Below are positions 1 to 32,200 of a stretch of DNA of 64,000 nt, in pieces. The notes beneath the pieces were generated by a model. It was not told the DNA's origin and searched no databases. It saw nothing but the letters and a program-made list of their open reading frames with translations. The stretch lies in contig JAQGDQ010000953.1 in the NCBI GenBank assembly GCA_030141605.1, positions 1 through 64,000 of the forward strand. The letters run 5' to 3'. The stretch is from Tubiluchus corallicola. Its lineage: Eukaryota; Priapulida; Priapulimorpha; Priapulimorphida; Tubiluchidae. The translations under genes were made by a program, and so were the position numbers. Position 1 is the first letter of the stretch; each line of letters starts with the position of its first letter.

Positions 1-1952
1 CATAGCACAACACACAAAACACACCACCACCACACCACATCAAATCCACCACCTCACGTGGTGATCATGATGATGATGGTGGCAATGATGATGACACCTA
101 TAGCACAAGCACCAACAACACAGCATTACAACAAAACCATTCCAAACATTTTTCACAAAGTTGAAACTATGTGCTATAATATAATAAATAACAAAGGCCC
201 CGCAAAAGATTTTGCGTAAAAAACCACGCGTAATCAATAATACGCGAACATCCTACCTAGTCCTCATTTATAACACAAAGCCCTTAACATCGTGCCTGCC
301 GTTTGTCTAACTAACGCAAAGCCTGTAGCTTTTTGCTGAATTAAAGTTATAAGATTATAGACAGAGTACAATGGATGACGTCACAACAATGCCTTTGCGT
401 CAGCAATTTTCTAAGTGAAAATTGCCGAAAATAGAACTCCTAACTAACTCGTTGATACTCCTCTCGGTGGACCTGCCCTAAAATATATCCCACATCATCG
501 TGTAGCCCTGTCCTTCCTCTTTGTAAAGAGCTATATATCTCCTTCCGAGAGTCCCACCAGGCGCCGCTAGAACGTTTTTCCCGCATGCTGTTTGGTCAAA
601 ATTTCGAAAAATCGCGAGTTGGGTACGGGAAAACGCCCGTTGCGGGACGCCGTGGCCCTCTCGGGAATTCTAAATAGGCCTATGACACCCACCGCTGAAC
701 GGGCTATCTATCCATACCCAGCACCACCCTCGGCCGGTTCCCGTTCTCTACATCTCAGCCGTATAACTTTTGCAAAAAACGGCCGAAAAAGGGCCATTTT
801 TGGAGGTTTTTCGCCCCCCGTTCCTCCCGGTGGGCCCCATTCGAAAAATAAACCATCAATGAGACGACACTAGATCGAGACCTTTCGTTTGATATATAGA
901 TCGCCGCAAATGGTGCCCTCGTCCGGGCTGTAGCCTCGAATCTTATATATAAATAAATATATAAATAAATATATATATATACCAAGAATATTAATATAAG
1001 AGATAGATATTAATCTTCTTTGAAGGGAAATAAGCGCACTTTTTAGGCGATACAACATTTGTTTAATGTATATCATTTTTTATTTTGTCTTGCTTCACAG
1101 ACAGATGATTCTTTTCACTCCCTCTTGGACAAATAAATGTTTTCTACTAAGTAAATGGGTTAGCGAGTTATAGTTTACTGTTATGATGATATTAATGGAG
1201 CTAATAATAGTGATGATATTGTTGTAAAAAAGACATTTGTAAAATGTCAAGGACTATCCATCATTATTATAAAGTTACTTTTCTTCTAAAACAAATTTAC
1301 TTTTATGTTTTTGTATGCCATAAATCTCGATTCTCGACAGAAATCGCTAGTGTCATACTTGGGCTGCGTATGTACGACACTGCTTTTCCGCAAATTTAGC
1401 ACATGCGTTTTGCCGAAAGTGTCCTGCTTCGGCAAGTGGACTACTCGGCGCCCTACAGCGATGATACTGTACAGTGCTCCCAGACAGTCTTGTTTTGGTG
1501 TTTTGGTTAGTACCCTATTATTATTAATGTAATTTGCACAGTAATGCTTTATTACTATGCTTTTAGCAGGCAGTGGTTACCACGACGTTACTTATGGGGA
1601 AAAAATAAAAATGAATCTGAAATTACGTTTAGGTATATTTTTTCCTGGTTTGCACGCACAAATTTTATGTTTGATTAATTGATATTGTTTAAGCGTAGCA
1701 GATATTACATTCTCTGATATTATACTAACTGATCGACGAAAGGGAAGAATTATTGGTAATCAGCAACCTAGTGAATGAACGCAGAGAACACATGAAAATG
1801 CCCGGTGGATGAACATGTCAATGCCCGGAAAGAAAATTGCATTTGGACGTTATGATAATTAATAATTATTTTTATTATACTGCTCAAAACCCTAGGCTTA
1901 GGACCTTAGAACAGTATCATTACTTACACTTAATAATATTAACATTGGGCTG
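1..1952. other. Intergenic, no gene recognised; GC-rich block at 541-935
   Basis: Apart from CA/GAT-rich low complexity at 1-120 and an AT-rich TAAATA run at 945-982, I see no gene. The block at about 541-935 is markedly richer in G+C than its surroundings, and its frames look like no protein I know. A CRE-like TGACGTCA occurs near 375. Confidence 0.5.
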
Positions 1953-2720
1953 ACCAGTAGAACGTTACTTTCAATGCTGAAAAAACCGACGTTATGTTAT
2001 TTAGTCGAAAACCTGTTCCACCCCCCAGCCACTGCTTTATCTTAACAATACTGTTTTAACAAATGTCAGTTCGCACATATATCTTGGTCTGCATCTCCAA
2101 TGGGATGTTCCTATACTGCATTCAACAGAGAAAGCACATAAACGGCTCGACATGCTGAAAAAATTTCTTACGTGCTACCCCGGTCAGTTTTAGAACAACT
2201 TTGTAAATCTATGTTCCACCCTATTCTTGAATATGCTGACTCTATTTGGTGCAGTATACCTACATGCCTCTCTGACTCTCTTGAAAATGTGCAAAAACGT
2301 GCAGCTTTTATTTGCTCCAAAGCAAACTTATTATACGACAATGTGTACTATATTATATGCAAAAACGTGCAGCCTTTATTTGCTCCAAAGCAAACTTATT
2401 ATACGACAATTGACCTGCTATCTAACAGAAGACTTTCACAAACTCTGTATATTCTATAAGATTACCAATAGATTGTGTCCAACTTTTCTATATGATTTAC
2501 TGCCCCCTACTAATAATGAATTATCTGCTTATTTATTAAGAAATCGTAATAACTTTCTTTATTCTGTGATTACTTTCATAATTCTTTCTTTCCTTCAGCT
2601 GTGTCCGTTTGGAATAAGCTTCCTTCTTATATAGAATTATCAACCTCGATCAGTAGCTTCAAACGTTATTTAAAGAATTACATCGGTTTCGTAAACAGAC
2701 ACAAATATTTAACTCATGGT
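1953..2720 (+). pseudogene. LINE reverse-transcriptase 3' fragment (CR1/Jockey-like)
   Basis: Broken frames on the plus strand read through the C-terminal part of a non-LTR retrotransposon protein: EKTDVMLFSRK, then YLGLHLQWDVP, then SMFHPILEYADSIWCS, VQKRAAFIC and VWNKLPSYIELSTSISSFKR. Frameshifts and an internal duplication show it is dead. The 5' part is missing, as usual for LINE insertions. Confidence 0.7.
2291..2410. repeat. Short tandem duplication within the LINE relic
   Basis: A 52-bp unit at 2291-2342 recurs at 2359-2410 (period 68) with a single T/C difference. The 16-bp spacer between them is unrelated. Confidence 0.8.
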
Positions 2721-3014
2721 GAAATTCCGTACTGTATACACCATACTCGCTTAAGAATAGGTTTTTCTCAGCTTAATCATCATTTAAACATGCATGGTTG
2801 TAAAGATTCTAGTGGTAATATTGTTGGTAAAAATATTCTTGTGGTTATTATATTGAATCTATTACCCATTATTTGCTCGAATGCCTTCTATATGCTGTAA
2901 GTAGAGAGCAATTCATACACAAGTTATCCTATTTGTACTTAAATAATATTATTCCATTTGACATTTTTCTTTTGGATACTGAATCTCTAATTAGTTTACT
3001 CTTTAATGGTAGCA

Positions 3015-3068
3015 CCCTTTTAAACCACGACCAAAATATAACTATATTTTGGTCGTGGTTTAAAAGGG
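3015..3068. repeat. Perfect 26-bp inverted repeat with 2-base loop
   Basis: Arms 3015-3040 and 3043-3068 are exact complements (CCCTTTTAAACCACGACC... ending AAAATATA), separated only by AC. In single strands it would form a continuous 26-bp hairpin. Confidence 0.95.
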
Positions 3069-3682
3069 TTGATATTGTTCAAACATATATAAAAAATACT
3101 CGTCAATTCGCCTATTAGTGTAGTTCATTTTATGCCTTTTGTTTTTTTAGTACACAGCATTGTACCATTGAATGTATTTCATTGTTAATTAATCTATTTC
3201 TATCATTTCATCTGTACATCACGTGTGTACCATTTCATCTTCCTGAGGCCTCTTTATCAGTAAAGAGTAAAGTGGCCAAAGGTTTGTTTGTTTTCTTCAA
3301 TAATAAAGATATGGTTATAAAAAATATTGCATTCTCTCATCGCGTAACATATATCAATACGTTTTACAATGTCTTATCTCAGTCCAAAATAAAACAGTTG
3401 AATTTATGACCTTTGCAACCTCCATAATTATGCCAAATTTTACGTATTAAAACTACATTATCTACAGTAAAACAGAATCGCAATTATGAATGCATTATAT
3501 GCGAGTTTCATATGAAACCCAAACTTCGAACAGTCCAAAGTAGTAGATTTACTGTATTTGTTACAGAGAAAAGTTTGCCATTAGTATTTCAGAAAATAAT
3601 GAAATTGCATTGTATTTTGAATAGGTAGCTAGAAAAGGGACAATAACAATAACTTCAGCGACTACGTAGCAATTTTCATTTT

Positions 3683-3690
3683 TGACGTCA
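3683..3690. promoter_or_regulatory. CRE-like palindrome TGACGTCA upstream of ASL
   Basis: The perfect CREB/ATF palindrome TGACGTCA ends 16 bp before the proposed ASL start codon, so it could lie in the core promoter or 5' UTR. Other exact copies occur in the window (for example near 375), so its presence alone is weak evidence of regulation. Confidence 0.35.
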
Positions 3691-3706
3691 GCGTGTCTAA
3701 GAAGAT

Positions 3707-22415
<18,709 letters not shown>

Positions 22416-25400
22416 AGAAGTAAGTAAGGAATTCAGATGTGGTGCTAATGAAACAATCCCGAAAAACTCGGCATCACTTTGCAGGTATTACTGGAACACC
22501 TAAGAAATTGATTTCCTGTTGGAGTGCAATCATGCAGAAGAATTATGGAGATATTTGGCTTCAATGCTTTTTTCTGTTGGATTAAAAGTTAAAAAAGTTA
22601 GTTGAACATCATGAATTAGGTTTATTTTTAAAAAAGTTTTTTGAATAAGTTCAGGGTTCAGGATCGAAATAGTTGCTGTTAGTTATTTAAAGGCCCGTAT
22701 AATCCAAACAGATGTTGAGGTTTTTTTAAGGCATTATTATTATTATACAAAGAATTCATAGTTATTATTAAACAAAAATAACTTACCTTTTTCTGGGGAA
22801 TTTCGAATGTGTGCATTGCCAAACGTAAAGATCGCCGCGTTTCACGTTTTTGGCGCAAGTGAGAATAATGTATGTAGTGCAGAAAGTGTCTTTGGTTACC
22901 GATGTTTGTTTACCGATCTTTGGTGACCTCGTGACTTTACTCATTATGTCATTCATCTAGCGCAATGAAAAATGGTGGTTCTTCAAATTTAATACTGGTT
23001 ACGACAATGAAAAGTAAAATTTATAAATAAATAAAATAAATTGAATATTCATAATGAGAGTAGGATTTTAAGTTGTAAAAGCTTATGTTATAGTGAGGGT
23101 TTAGTGTGACTTTAATATTTTCTTTGCTTTATTTGCAAAATAAAATCGAAGGAGTTTAGTATAATTTGAGTTACAAGTGTGTTGATACCCCAATATTTAA
23201 CTATGTCTGGATTGTTTGTTATTTAATAGTATTTTTTGTACTTTGTTGTTGGCAAAAAGATTTAGTTATCAGTGTCGAGCCTTTCAGCAATTATTTACAT
23301 TCTGTTTTTTGTTATAATAGTAATTACTGTGCTAATAATAATGGTGATGACGACTAAGATTGGCTGACAAATTAATGGTTTTTGTCATTAGACTGAAAAT
23401 AAAATTATCCATTAGTTGCTTTTATTAGGCATATTATTTTTCATAACTGTCCAGCATTTTTGTTACTAAAGGTGCTGTCCATAAATTGATAAAATAATAT
23501 TGTTTGCAATGAAACTACATGTGTCATGCTTTTGTTGGTCTATTTTTTTAATTAATTTATTTATTTAGTGATGTAGTGTGTGTGATGCATTAATGTACCA
23601 TTAAAGAGGGAACAACACTACACACAAGTAATCTCTAAATTAGTGTCATCGAAAGTTTTACAAACATTGATGTTGGCAGAATCCATGTACATGTGCAATA
23701 TTTGAAATTGAAGTTAAACCTGAACATTAATAAAGAGAAAGCTGCAAAGAGCATGCCAATTACATTTGAAAACCTATTTGTAATTAAACATTAAATTTTT
23801 TGTTACTAATCACACATAATCTTTATTGTGGCAGAAGAGACATATCTGTTTTGATGAAACAAGGAATTTCAACTTCCGTGCCAGGAAAAGAAAGCCTGTG
23901 TTTTATCCCTACAATGAGGCATCGCTACGCGTACATAACAATTCATCTCGAACTATTGGTCGAGGAACTCACCAAACTCATGATGATGGATAAAAAAATC
24001 TAACCCCATCAATAGATGCGAAATTTGTTCTAGCATTTTTGTTCGTATTTTTAGTTTTTTAAAGAGTGACACCAATGCCATCATCTTCAATTCAAGGTGA
24101 AAGATCACAAATGCAGCTCCATCCGTCCATATGCAATTTATTTTAGTATATTTGTACAAAGTATCTTGGAATCCATTGCAAATTGGCAAAACTTAAGGTT
24201 TTAGACTTTTCCAAAATAATGTTATCACCGCCATCCTGATTTCAAAATAGCTGACTGAAAATCTAAATCTGACTCTGTCAATCAATTCGTGAGTAGCTTT
24301 GTGGCTATCCATTCCAAATTCACTAAGCCTGATAGTTTTTCAAAAGGTCATCCCCGAACAAGAACGACATTCAGATGAGTAACGATTTGTGTCAAGCCTC
24401 GACCAAAAATTACTGAAAGAAGTTGTGCGTAATGTAATATTTTATATTTGCTATAATGAGACCTTGGTAAACCAAGATACTACAGGCCTACAGCACACAT
24501 GCAGAGTTGAAATCCGTGCTCATTTTTGATATTTTCACATTTTCTCCTTTTCATTCAGCTGGGTTAATGTGACCTTATTCCATCATTAATGCATAATCTA
24601 AATTAAGAATATATATAATTAAGGAATGTTGATTTAACTTCACAGCACTCATAAAACTAATTTAAAATTTTTATATTTTGTCTGTATTCTAAATTCCCAG
24701 TGGTCTATACCAATTTATCCACTCAAGCAGCAGTCATTTGAAAAAATTATTTAAAAAACATGAATTTGCAATTTAAATTCAGATTCCTCAATTACATAAC
24801 AACTAATAAGACATCACTAAAGTGGCATATAGCTTGGGAATTTGGAACATTTCTTCAATAGAAAAACAATTTTACAATAACAAATGTGTTTATTAGTATC
24901 GACTGTGTAATAAATAATCTGTGTTATATTGCTAATTCAAGATGTATTTTACATAAAATAAGATCTAAAAACTTCAAAAACTTAAAAATTTAAAGCAAAG
25001 ATGAAAAAAAGTACAATATTGAAATTAGACTTACGTATGTGTTCCCAATATTTTCAAAGGTATTTCATATTGCCAGAGTTTCATAAATTTAAATTACTTA
25101 TTTGGCAACTGCTAGATACACGGTAGAATTTTACAGACTGTAAATCAATGAAAAACTCGACAATATCAATTGGACTTTACTTGAACAACAGTAACAGTTA
25201 TACAAAATTTGACAACAACCGACTAAAAACGAATTCAAGCAAGTATGACAAGAATGCACTGAAACAAATAAAAATTACAAATTTCTGAGTAAGCCATCGA
25301 TTAAAAAGTAGGATTATACTAAACCTGACGTAGTCCGTTAGACAACAAAATATTACAGTCAAATCTTGTTATAACCCTTCCCCCATAATACCAGCCTTGC

Positions 25401-26221
25401 GCGGTAAAAAGAAGTTTGACTGTCTGCCATTAAATTCATATACTGCACTAGTAACATATATAATCAGTAACTGCTAATAAAACTATTGAAAATGATGAAG
25501 CAAATCTAGACTGAAAATGGTGAACTTTATTAATAATGCTACAATTCTAATTACCATAAGTTTTAGCCATTTTACTGTGCAAAATAATACTTTTCATATA
25601 ATATTTCAAATTATGCAATTCTATATTATCATTACAACAGCAAATTACAGTAATAGAAAAGTCAGTATAAATGTTTTGAAGTCAGAGAAACTGCAGATTT
25701 AATATACATTTTCTTAAAAAAACAGTGAAATACAATGTCAAGAAAGTTACAGCCAACCATTCAATGAATTGTGCTGCTCATTATACTTAATAATACTACA
25801 TTATTCTGCAACCAATTTTTCTGCGAGCAATTTATTGCACTTATTTGAAAGATTCTCTTTCTTTGCATAAACTATTACAAAAATTAATCATTAAAAACAA
25901 ACAAAACCACTTGTTATGTTGAGTAACTAATTAACATCTATGCCTATTACAACACTTTGGTTTGGTGTTCTTTTAAGCAGTGCGCCTTAACTTGTAATTG
26001 GAATGGTGCTGCTCTTTAAATTGGAATAAAGCCATAATTCCAATCATTTTCTCTTTTATTTATGGTTATAACACCACTAATAATATTATGTGTATAATAT
26101 TGTTTATAAAATTGTTGGTGGTTTCGTTAATGCTAAGACCTAACAAGACTTCTGCAAAACGTCATAAAAAAGCATTAAAATTGATTAACATTATGACGTA
26201 AAAAAATGAAACACCAGTTTT
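22416..26221. other. Intergenic between convergent ASL and UBA-UBX-LRR genes
   Basis: Contains MITE copy 2 (22691-23111) and otherwise AT-rich sequence without a supportable gene. The 3' UTRs of both flanking genes must lie here. Short frames at 23166, 23800 and 23953-24189 show no domain. Confidence 0.6.
22691..23111. mobile_element. TTAA-flanked MITE, family A, copy 2
   Basis: A 421-bp element between TTAA at 22687-22690 and 23112-23115, starting AGGCCCGTATAATCC and ending GGTTTAGTGTGACT. It matches 12617-13062 along its length (for example AAAGAATTCATAGTTATTAT and TTGAATATTCATAATGAGAG). It lies about 275 bp after the ASL stop codon and may contribute to its 3' UTR or polyadenylation region. 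Confidence 0.7.
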
Positions 26222-29200
26222 CTAGTTTTCATCCTCTGAGCTCTCACCACGTGGAATATGGACCAAATTTTTGGCAGATATGGTCTCTAATTCTGGGCAT
26301 CCAGCAGCTATAACTGACCACGGATCTCTAACACGTGTGCAGTCTAGTTGAAGAAGAGTTAGACGTGGAAGACAAAGATGGACCAGGCCTCGGTCATCTA
26401 CCTTGGTTCTGCTGAGATTAAGCTTCGTCAGTGACTGGCAGTTGTTGACGTGTCTCTCCATTAAGAACTTCCTGTTTATTTTTGTACATGATAGGCTCAG
26501 TTCTGTTAGTCGGCTAAAATCTGAAATTTATGGCAGAAAAAGATTCTTAGTATAGTTTTGAACCTTCAATTAGTAGGTTATGTTCCAGATATTTTTGGAG
26601 CAGCATTGCAGTTTGAAAATGTTACAAATACATCAAAGGTTCACACATGACTTTAGAACATAACAAGTAATTCACTCGGTGGGTGTATGTTTTGTTAATA
26701 TCATATTGGAAGAAGTAAATGCAATTATTGCTTCCAAAGTTTCGAGATGTTATAAGCAAGCATATAAGTAAACATGCAAATATACTACAGCATAATAAAA
26801 CTTATAATTACATTTAATTAAGTTTTCTTCATTTTATATTTGCTGTCCTTTGGTGATATTATTATTATGATTTCTTCCTAAAATTACTTTTCAGTCTTTA
26901 TTAACATGTCCAAAATGAGCAATCTTACTTGCAAGCGTAGCACCACAGGTATTCGTAACAGCTGTCCTGTCCAAGTACAGCGTCTCCAAATTCACAAGGC
27001 CTCGTAGTGCACTCAATCCGACATTGGTAATCTTTGTGTTGCTAAGCAGCAACTTCTTCAAGGAGATCTTAAAAAAGTATGAAATTAAATTGTTCAGAAC
27101 AAATACACTGCGGCCAAGAGTTAGCTAAAAACTCACGGAAGCAAGAAAACCACTATCTTGTTCACAAAGTTGTAGACTTGCCATTTCACTATTGACAATA
27201 TGGGTTTATTTCATTATCAACTAATTTGCTTTCAACCATTTTCATCCTGCTGCTGAATTATCCATGGCTGCCATCCAGGTATTTGGAGCATTGTCTACTT
27301 TAAATTGTTAAAAATTCAAATTTCTGGGAAATGACTTGTAAAATGCCATAGCTTACCTATGTAATTTCACTTTTAACTGCAAAATTTTGCCTACAGCATC
27401 ATTATGATATATTTGTGATCATTTTTTGTGTGTGTGTCAAGTTAAATTTATTTCCTCAGAGAAGAAACTTTAGTTAACCATTTGTAATGCTTTGTTGTTA
27501 ATTGTGAGATTAATAAAGCATGTTTACACACAAAAAAATTCTGGGAATAAAAATTTCAGATAATCTTAAATGGGAAGCTAACATGCTCTGGTGTGTAAAA
27601 ATATCTGCTAGGGTCTGTGCTTTTTAAATCATTTAACATTGCCCCTGCTATGTTTTTTATTGGGCAGTAATTGAGAGTGTCTTAACAACACCCCTCACTG
27701 TTTGGTATAGTGCTACCCCACAATGCTCTTGATCAGGTTGTTAAATCCATCTCAAAACTAATAGGAATTGAACAGCACCTATGGCACGTTTTTGCACGAA
27801 ACGAAAGTCGCGAAGAGGTTATCATTAGTGACAAAAGTGATCTTGGTACATGTAATCAATTTTTTGAAATTCTCCTCTCTGGTCACAGATACCATTCACT
27901 TAATGGTAAAACCACTTTTAATTTTTTCTATCCAGTTGCAGCTTGCACTATCAACAGTAAATTTCTGTACGTAATAACTGACTGAATTTATTTGTATTAA
28001 TTTTCTTTTGTTGTAGTATGTAAAACTGGGCAAATTTCGTTATACAGTAATACAATAACAATAAATTGCTTACTTACTGATTGACCAGGTGTTTAACATA
28101 AGAAAAATGGTTCTGAATGTAATGAATATTTCAGCTTTGGTGACTGACAAATATTTAGCAGACCAACAAGAGCTACACAGAATAATCTTCACATATACAT
28201 ACACAAAAAAGATACAAAACAAAGTTAGAAATAAAAAGACAATACAAATTTATAAATAAGTGAAACCTTCCATCTAATTTTGTTTGAAGGTCTGCAAACA
28301 CGTTTGGCTGGTAAACCTGGTAAATTTAAAAACAGTAGAGTGAGCTTGCAGAATTGTAGACTTAGAATGATGAAGTACAAATATACAACTTACCATTCCT
28401 GACAAATGGAATATCCCTTCATCAGTAATCTTAATATAGTTGGTGAGGTCCAGGGATGTTAAAGACATCTGACGGATGTAATATAAACCAATATCTGTTG
28501 TTGTGTGGCGACTTGGTAATATTAAACTTTTCAAGTTCAGATTAGACAGATATTGCAAAGCATGATCTCCATTTACGTTATCTACAAAACAAAAATAAAC
28601 TGCAAACTTATCCACTTTAGAAAGATTTCATAATACACAGCAGCAAATAACCAATTAGGTACACTCATATGTAATTTTTTTATACAAGCCACAACTAGCA
28701 CTCGGAGATTTATTCAACAGGATGTTTGTGGCACGACCAGAACTTGGCTCTCTATCAAGGAAGTCTCTAAAATGTGCCATGAACCAGCACAGGTGGCTGT
28801 ACACATTCTCCCTGTATGAAGTAAACAGCCAAAGTTTACGAATGATTATGCCCGGACTGAACTAGTATCGAACACAATTCATTTGCATGCAAGCATGCAT
28901 ACCTATCCACTCAGACAGGAACCTCGCTAGATTTAATGACAGATTCTTTCTGTCAAATGTGGATTCCTGTTTCTTATTAAATTCGGACTGTTTTGAAAAA
29001 TCAAGCTGAAATGAATACTATGTTTTAAGCGAACAAATTCTCTTTTTCAATTTAGCCTATCTTATGAAAACATTTTATGCAAATAATGATCGCTATATGA
29101 GTTTAGGAAATATCACTTTTAATTCTTACCTGTATTGGCAACATTGACAACAGTTAAATTAGGGCATTGTGCCAGACAGAGAAGTGTGTCTGTGATAATG

Positions 29201-32200
29201 TTGGTAGATGCGACATTGATGTTGTCCAGCTTTTTTATTTGCTGTACACCACTTAAGCCAGCAATCTAAAAACACAACAAAACTATTATATATCTAGGAA
29301 AATTTCTGAACTCTTGTCTGTAGTACACTGGCATAAGTGTGTCATTGCATTGGCATCAGCATTGGAATTACATGGTCGATACACTCGCGCAGAACCATTT
29401 CCAGGCTGTTTTTTTTTGCAAAAAAATATGCATTTTTTAGTTATTTTTAGTCAAACGTAATATGAACAGACACAAAATTTTTGCTTCCTAACACTTTTTG
29501 TCAAAATATAGCAGAGTTTTCTTTGGTGTCAAGTTACTTTAAGAGCAAAAAAAAGAAATAGGAATTAAAGAAGCATGAATATCAGGATGTTATATATTTA
29601 AGACACATTGCATCTGCAGCCTTAGTTTTATTTTTTAAAATCTTCGGAATATAATCTATTCGTTAAACAGAAACGGTGCATTTGAATATCAAAATGCAAG
29701 TTGTTACAAGCACTGATCAACGATAAAGTTTGGCAAACTGCATAACTACATTCGCACTGCAATTGTGTACCATTGTTGTGATGGTATATTTATGATGTAA
29801 AACACATTTTAGCACAGCACATGTTGGCAAATGGCAGCATCCATATAAGTAAAACATTTTCAAAACCAAAACAACACAGAAAGTGGCAATGCAATGAAAT
29901 TGGCATTACAGTGTACAACAGGGTTAAGAACATATAGAAATTTAAGGGAATGCAATTTTCAATGTTTATGAGAGATCTGACATGATTTCGCAGGTTGAAA
30001 AAATTAAAATACTGTTTACAAGCTGCTACATATCATATTGTTAAAATTGTTCCATGCAGCAATATGTTACTATGTACTAAATATTTAATGCATGATGTAT
30101 AGGATTTGAGTGTACTAGTAATAACATTTACTTAAGTGAAGTCGTTAAGTGTATGAAGTTAATATTTTTACTAACACTCTGTTAATCATTCTGCTCTTTC
30201 ACCATGCAACATAACCACTACCCTTCATTTGTATATTAAAAAGATAATATAAGAAAACGATGTAACGATATGTACCTGAGTATCCTCCAAGCTTAACTGT
30301 CGCAGGTTTTCAATTTCAGCTAGAAATGGTATCACAGTTTGATCTATGACTGTACGATTCAGTATCAAAATCTGTAGCAGAGGCGGACGGGCCTTACAAT
30401 ACTTGACAATACCATTATTTGAGACTTGCGTGCCTTCCACGTTTAGGCTAACCAGGCTGGGAAATTTGATTAGCAGTGTAAATGAACTGTCGAATATTTG
30501 TGTGCACCTAGAAAAATGAAATATAGAAACAATAAACAGGCTATAATATTGACAAGAAAATAAAACTCTGTATTTGTGCCTCAACAAGACAATATGATTG
30601 TAAATCCTCATTTTGAAAAATGGTGGTGGGCTACATCAAGGTGCTCAAGACTGGACAACAAATAAACTGCATAAACAAAACACAATTGAAAATTTTGTTA
30701 ATTTTATAGCTCTTACGCATGTTCCACTCCTCTGTGTAAAAATTTTGAAACTAGTTTTACGCCAATTAAGGTATGGTACACATGTGCCTATAATACAGTA
30801 TTTAAAAATGGTGACTTAAAATGAAAAAAATCTGAATAAAAAATTATCTTATTACAATGGATGTCATTTATTAGACTCACTGTTAATAGAATCAGTCACT
30901 TAATATACTCAAAGTGTTTTGGACCAGCCGCTCCTATTCAAATGTATATAAAAACTGTCAATAATTGACTCAAATAACTCTGCATAACTGACTCGAAATT
31001 TTTGCTTTAGAGACACTTGTGTGTAGTCAAAGAGCTTTTACCACTTTTATGTCATCTTTACATCACTTTTGTGCACTATAATACATGTAGAGAGAATCAT
31101 GTCACGTAAAATTTTGTTTGTAAGCAGGTACGTTTATCATGCACTAATACGCTGTGTAGCGTTTTCGTTTTGAATCTGTAACCCGCTGCAATGAACACAG
31201 TTGTCAAAGAATTCATACAAGCATAAACATCATAGAGCACAGAGTTAATTTTGACAAAATAACAGAACACTAATGTAAAAACCTAGCATGTAAAGCTTTT
31301 GCAGTTTTTGTAGTGTATACTAAGCTGAAGAGTGATGACTTGTACTTCTGTACTAGTAACACTACATCCGTTGGCTAATAGATTTAGTCAGTTAATTAGG
31401 TCAAAAAACACATCCCCCAAAGCAAACCTATTAAGCAGTGCCTATTGTAATTTTATTTAGGAATAGTAAAATTAGATGTAAGTCATTAACCAGGAAAATC
31501 ATAATGAAAAAACGGTTAATAAAACAATAAACATAAGATTGTAAGCAAGGACACTGCGATCACGTTCATTATTTTTCTTAAAAACAGTAATTTAAACCAA
31601 ATAATTTTCTGTTAATATCAAGTCAAGATCAATATAGTTTGTACGCACCGTGCCAAGTTCAGATGGGCTAAATTCCTGAGAGAAGATAAATGTGAAAGAC
31701 TGGCTTCAGTGATTAGAGGACTTGACGCTAGACTGATATGCACAAGATCACAGTGAAACCTCAATGTTTGCACAAGCTCATTCGTTGTGTACAGATAATT
31801 ATCTAGAACAATTTTCTGTAAGTGGCAGGAGACAAATGGCAGCAGAGTCTTGGCTTTTAGCAACTTTGCTTTGATCAAATGTTCCAGGATTTTTGTTGCG
31901 ATGTGTGCAGGAAGTGCGAGAGAAGTTATGGAATTTGTGGGAGAGCATATCCTCTGTGACACGATTCTCACACATAGCTCTGATAAAGATGGAACAGTAT
32001 GAGTAGTCATGCAAACGTCCTCTTCAACAACGCCTGATGAGTGTGGTTGGTAATTTTCTGGTAGTGGTGCATTTTCCCACAGTCGTCTCTGCTGCTCTGC
32101 ATGAATGCTAGAGTCATCAACTAACCTTTGACCTAAAAAAGAAATGTAAAAATTAGGCTCCAAATCAGAGTGTCACAGTCTGTTATAATATTTCTCATTA

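Noticed and set aside
40-237. Frame ending in a His-rich tail
   Set aside because: Low-complexity GAT/GTG sequence, no domain or splice support.
592-873. 93-codon frame in the GC-rich block
   Set aside because: Pro/Arg-rich composition follows base content; no family resemblance.
23800-24189. Overlapping frames on both strands after ASL
   Set aside because: Short, mutually overlapping, with no domain and no splice context.
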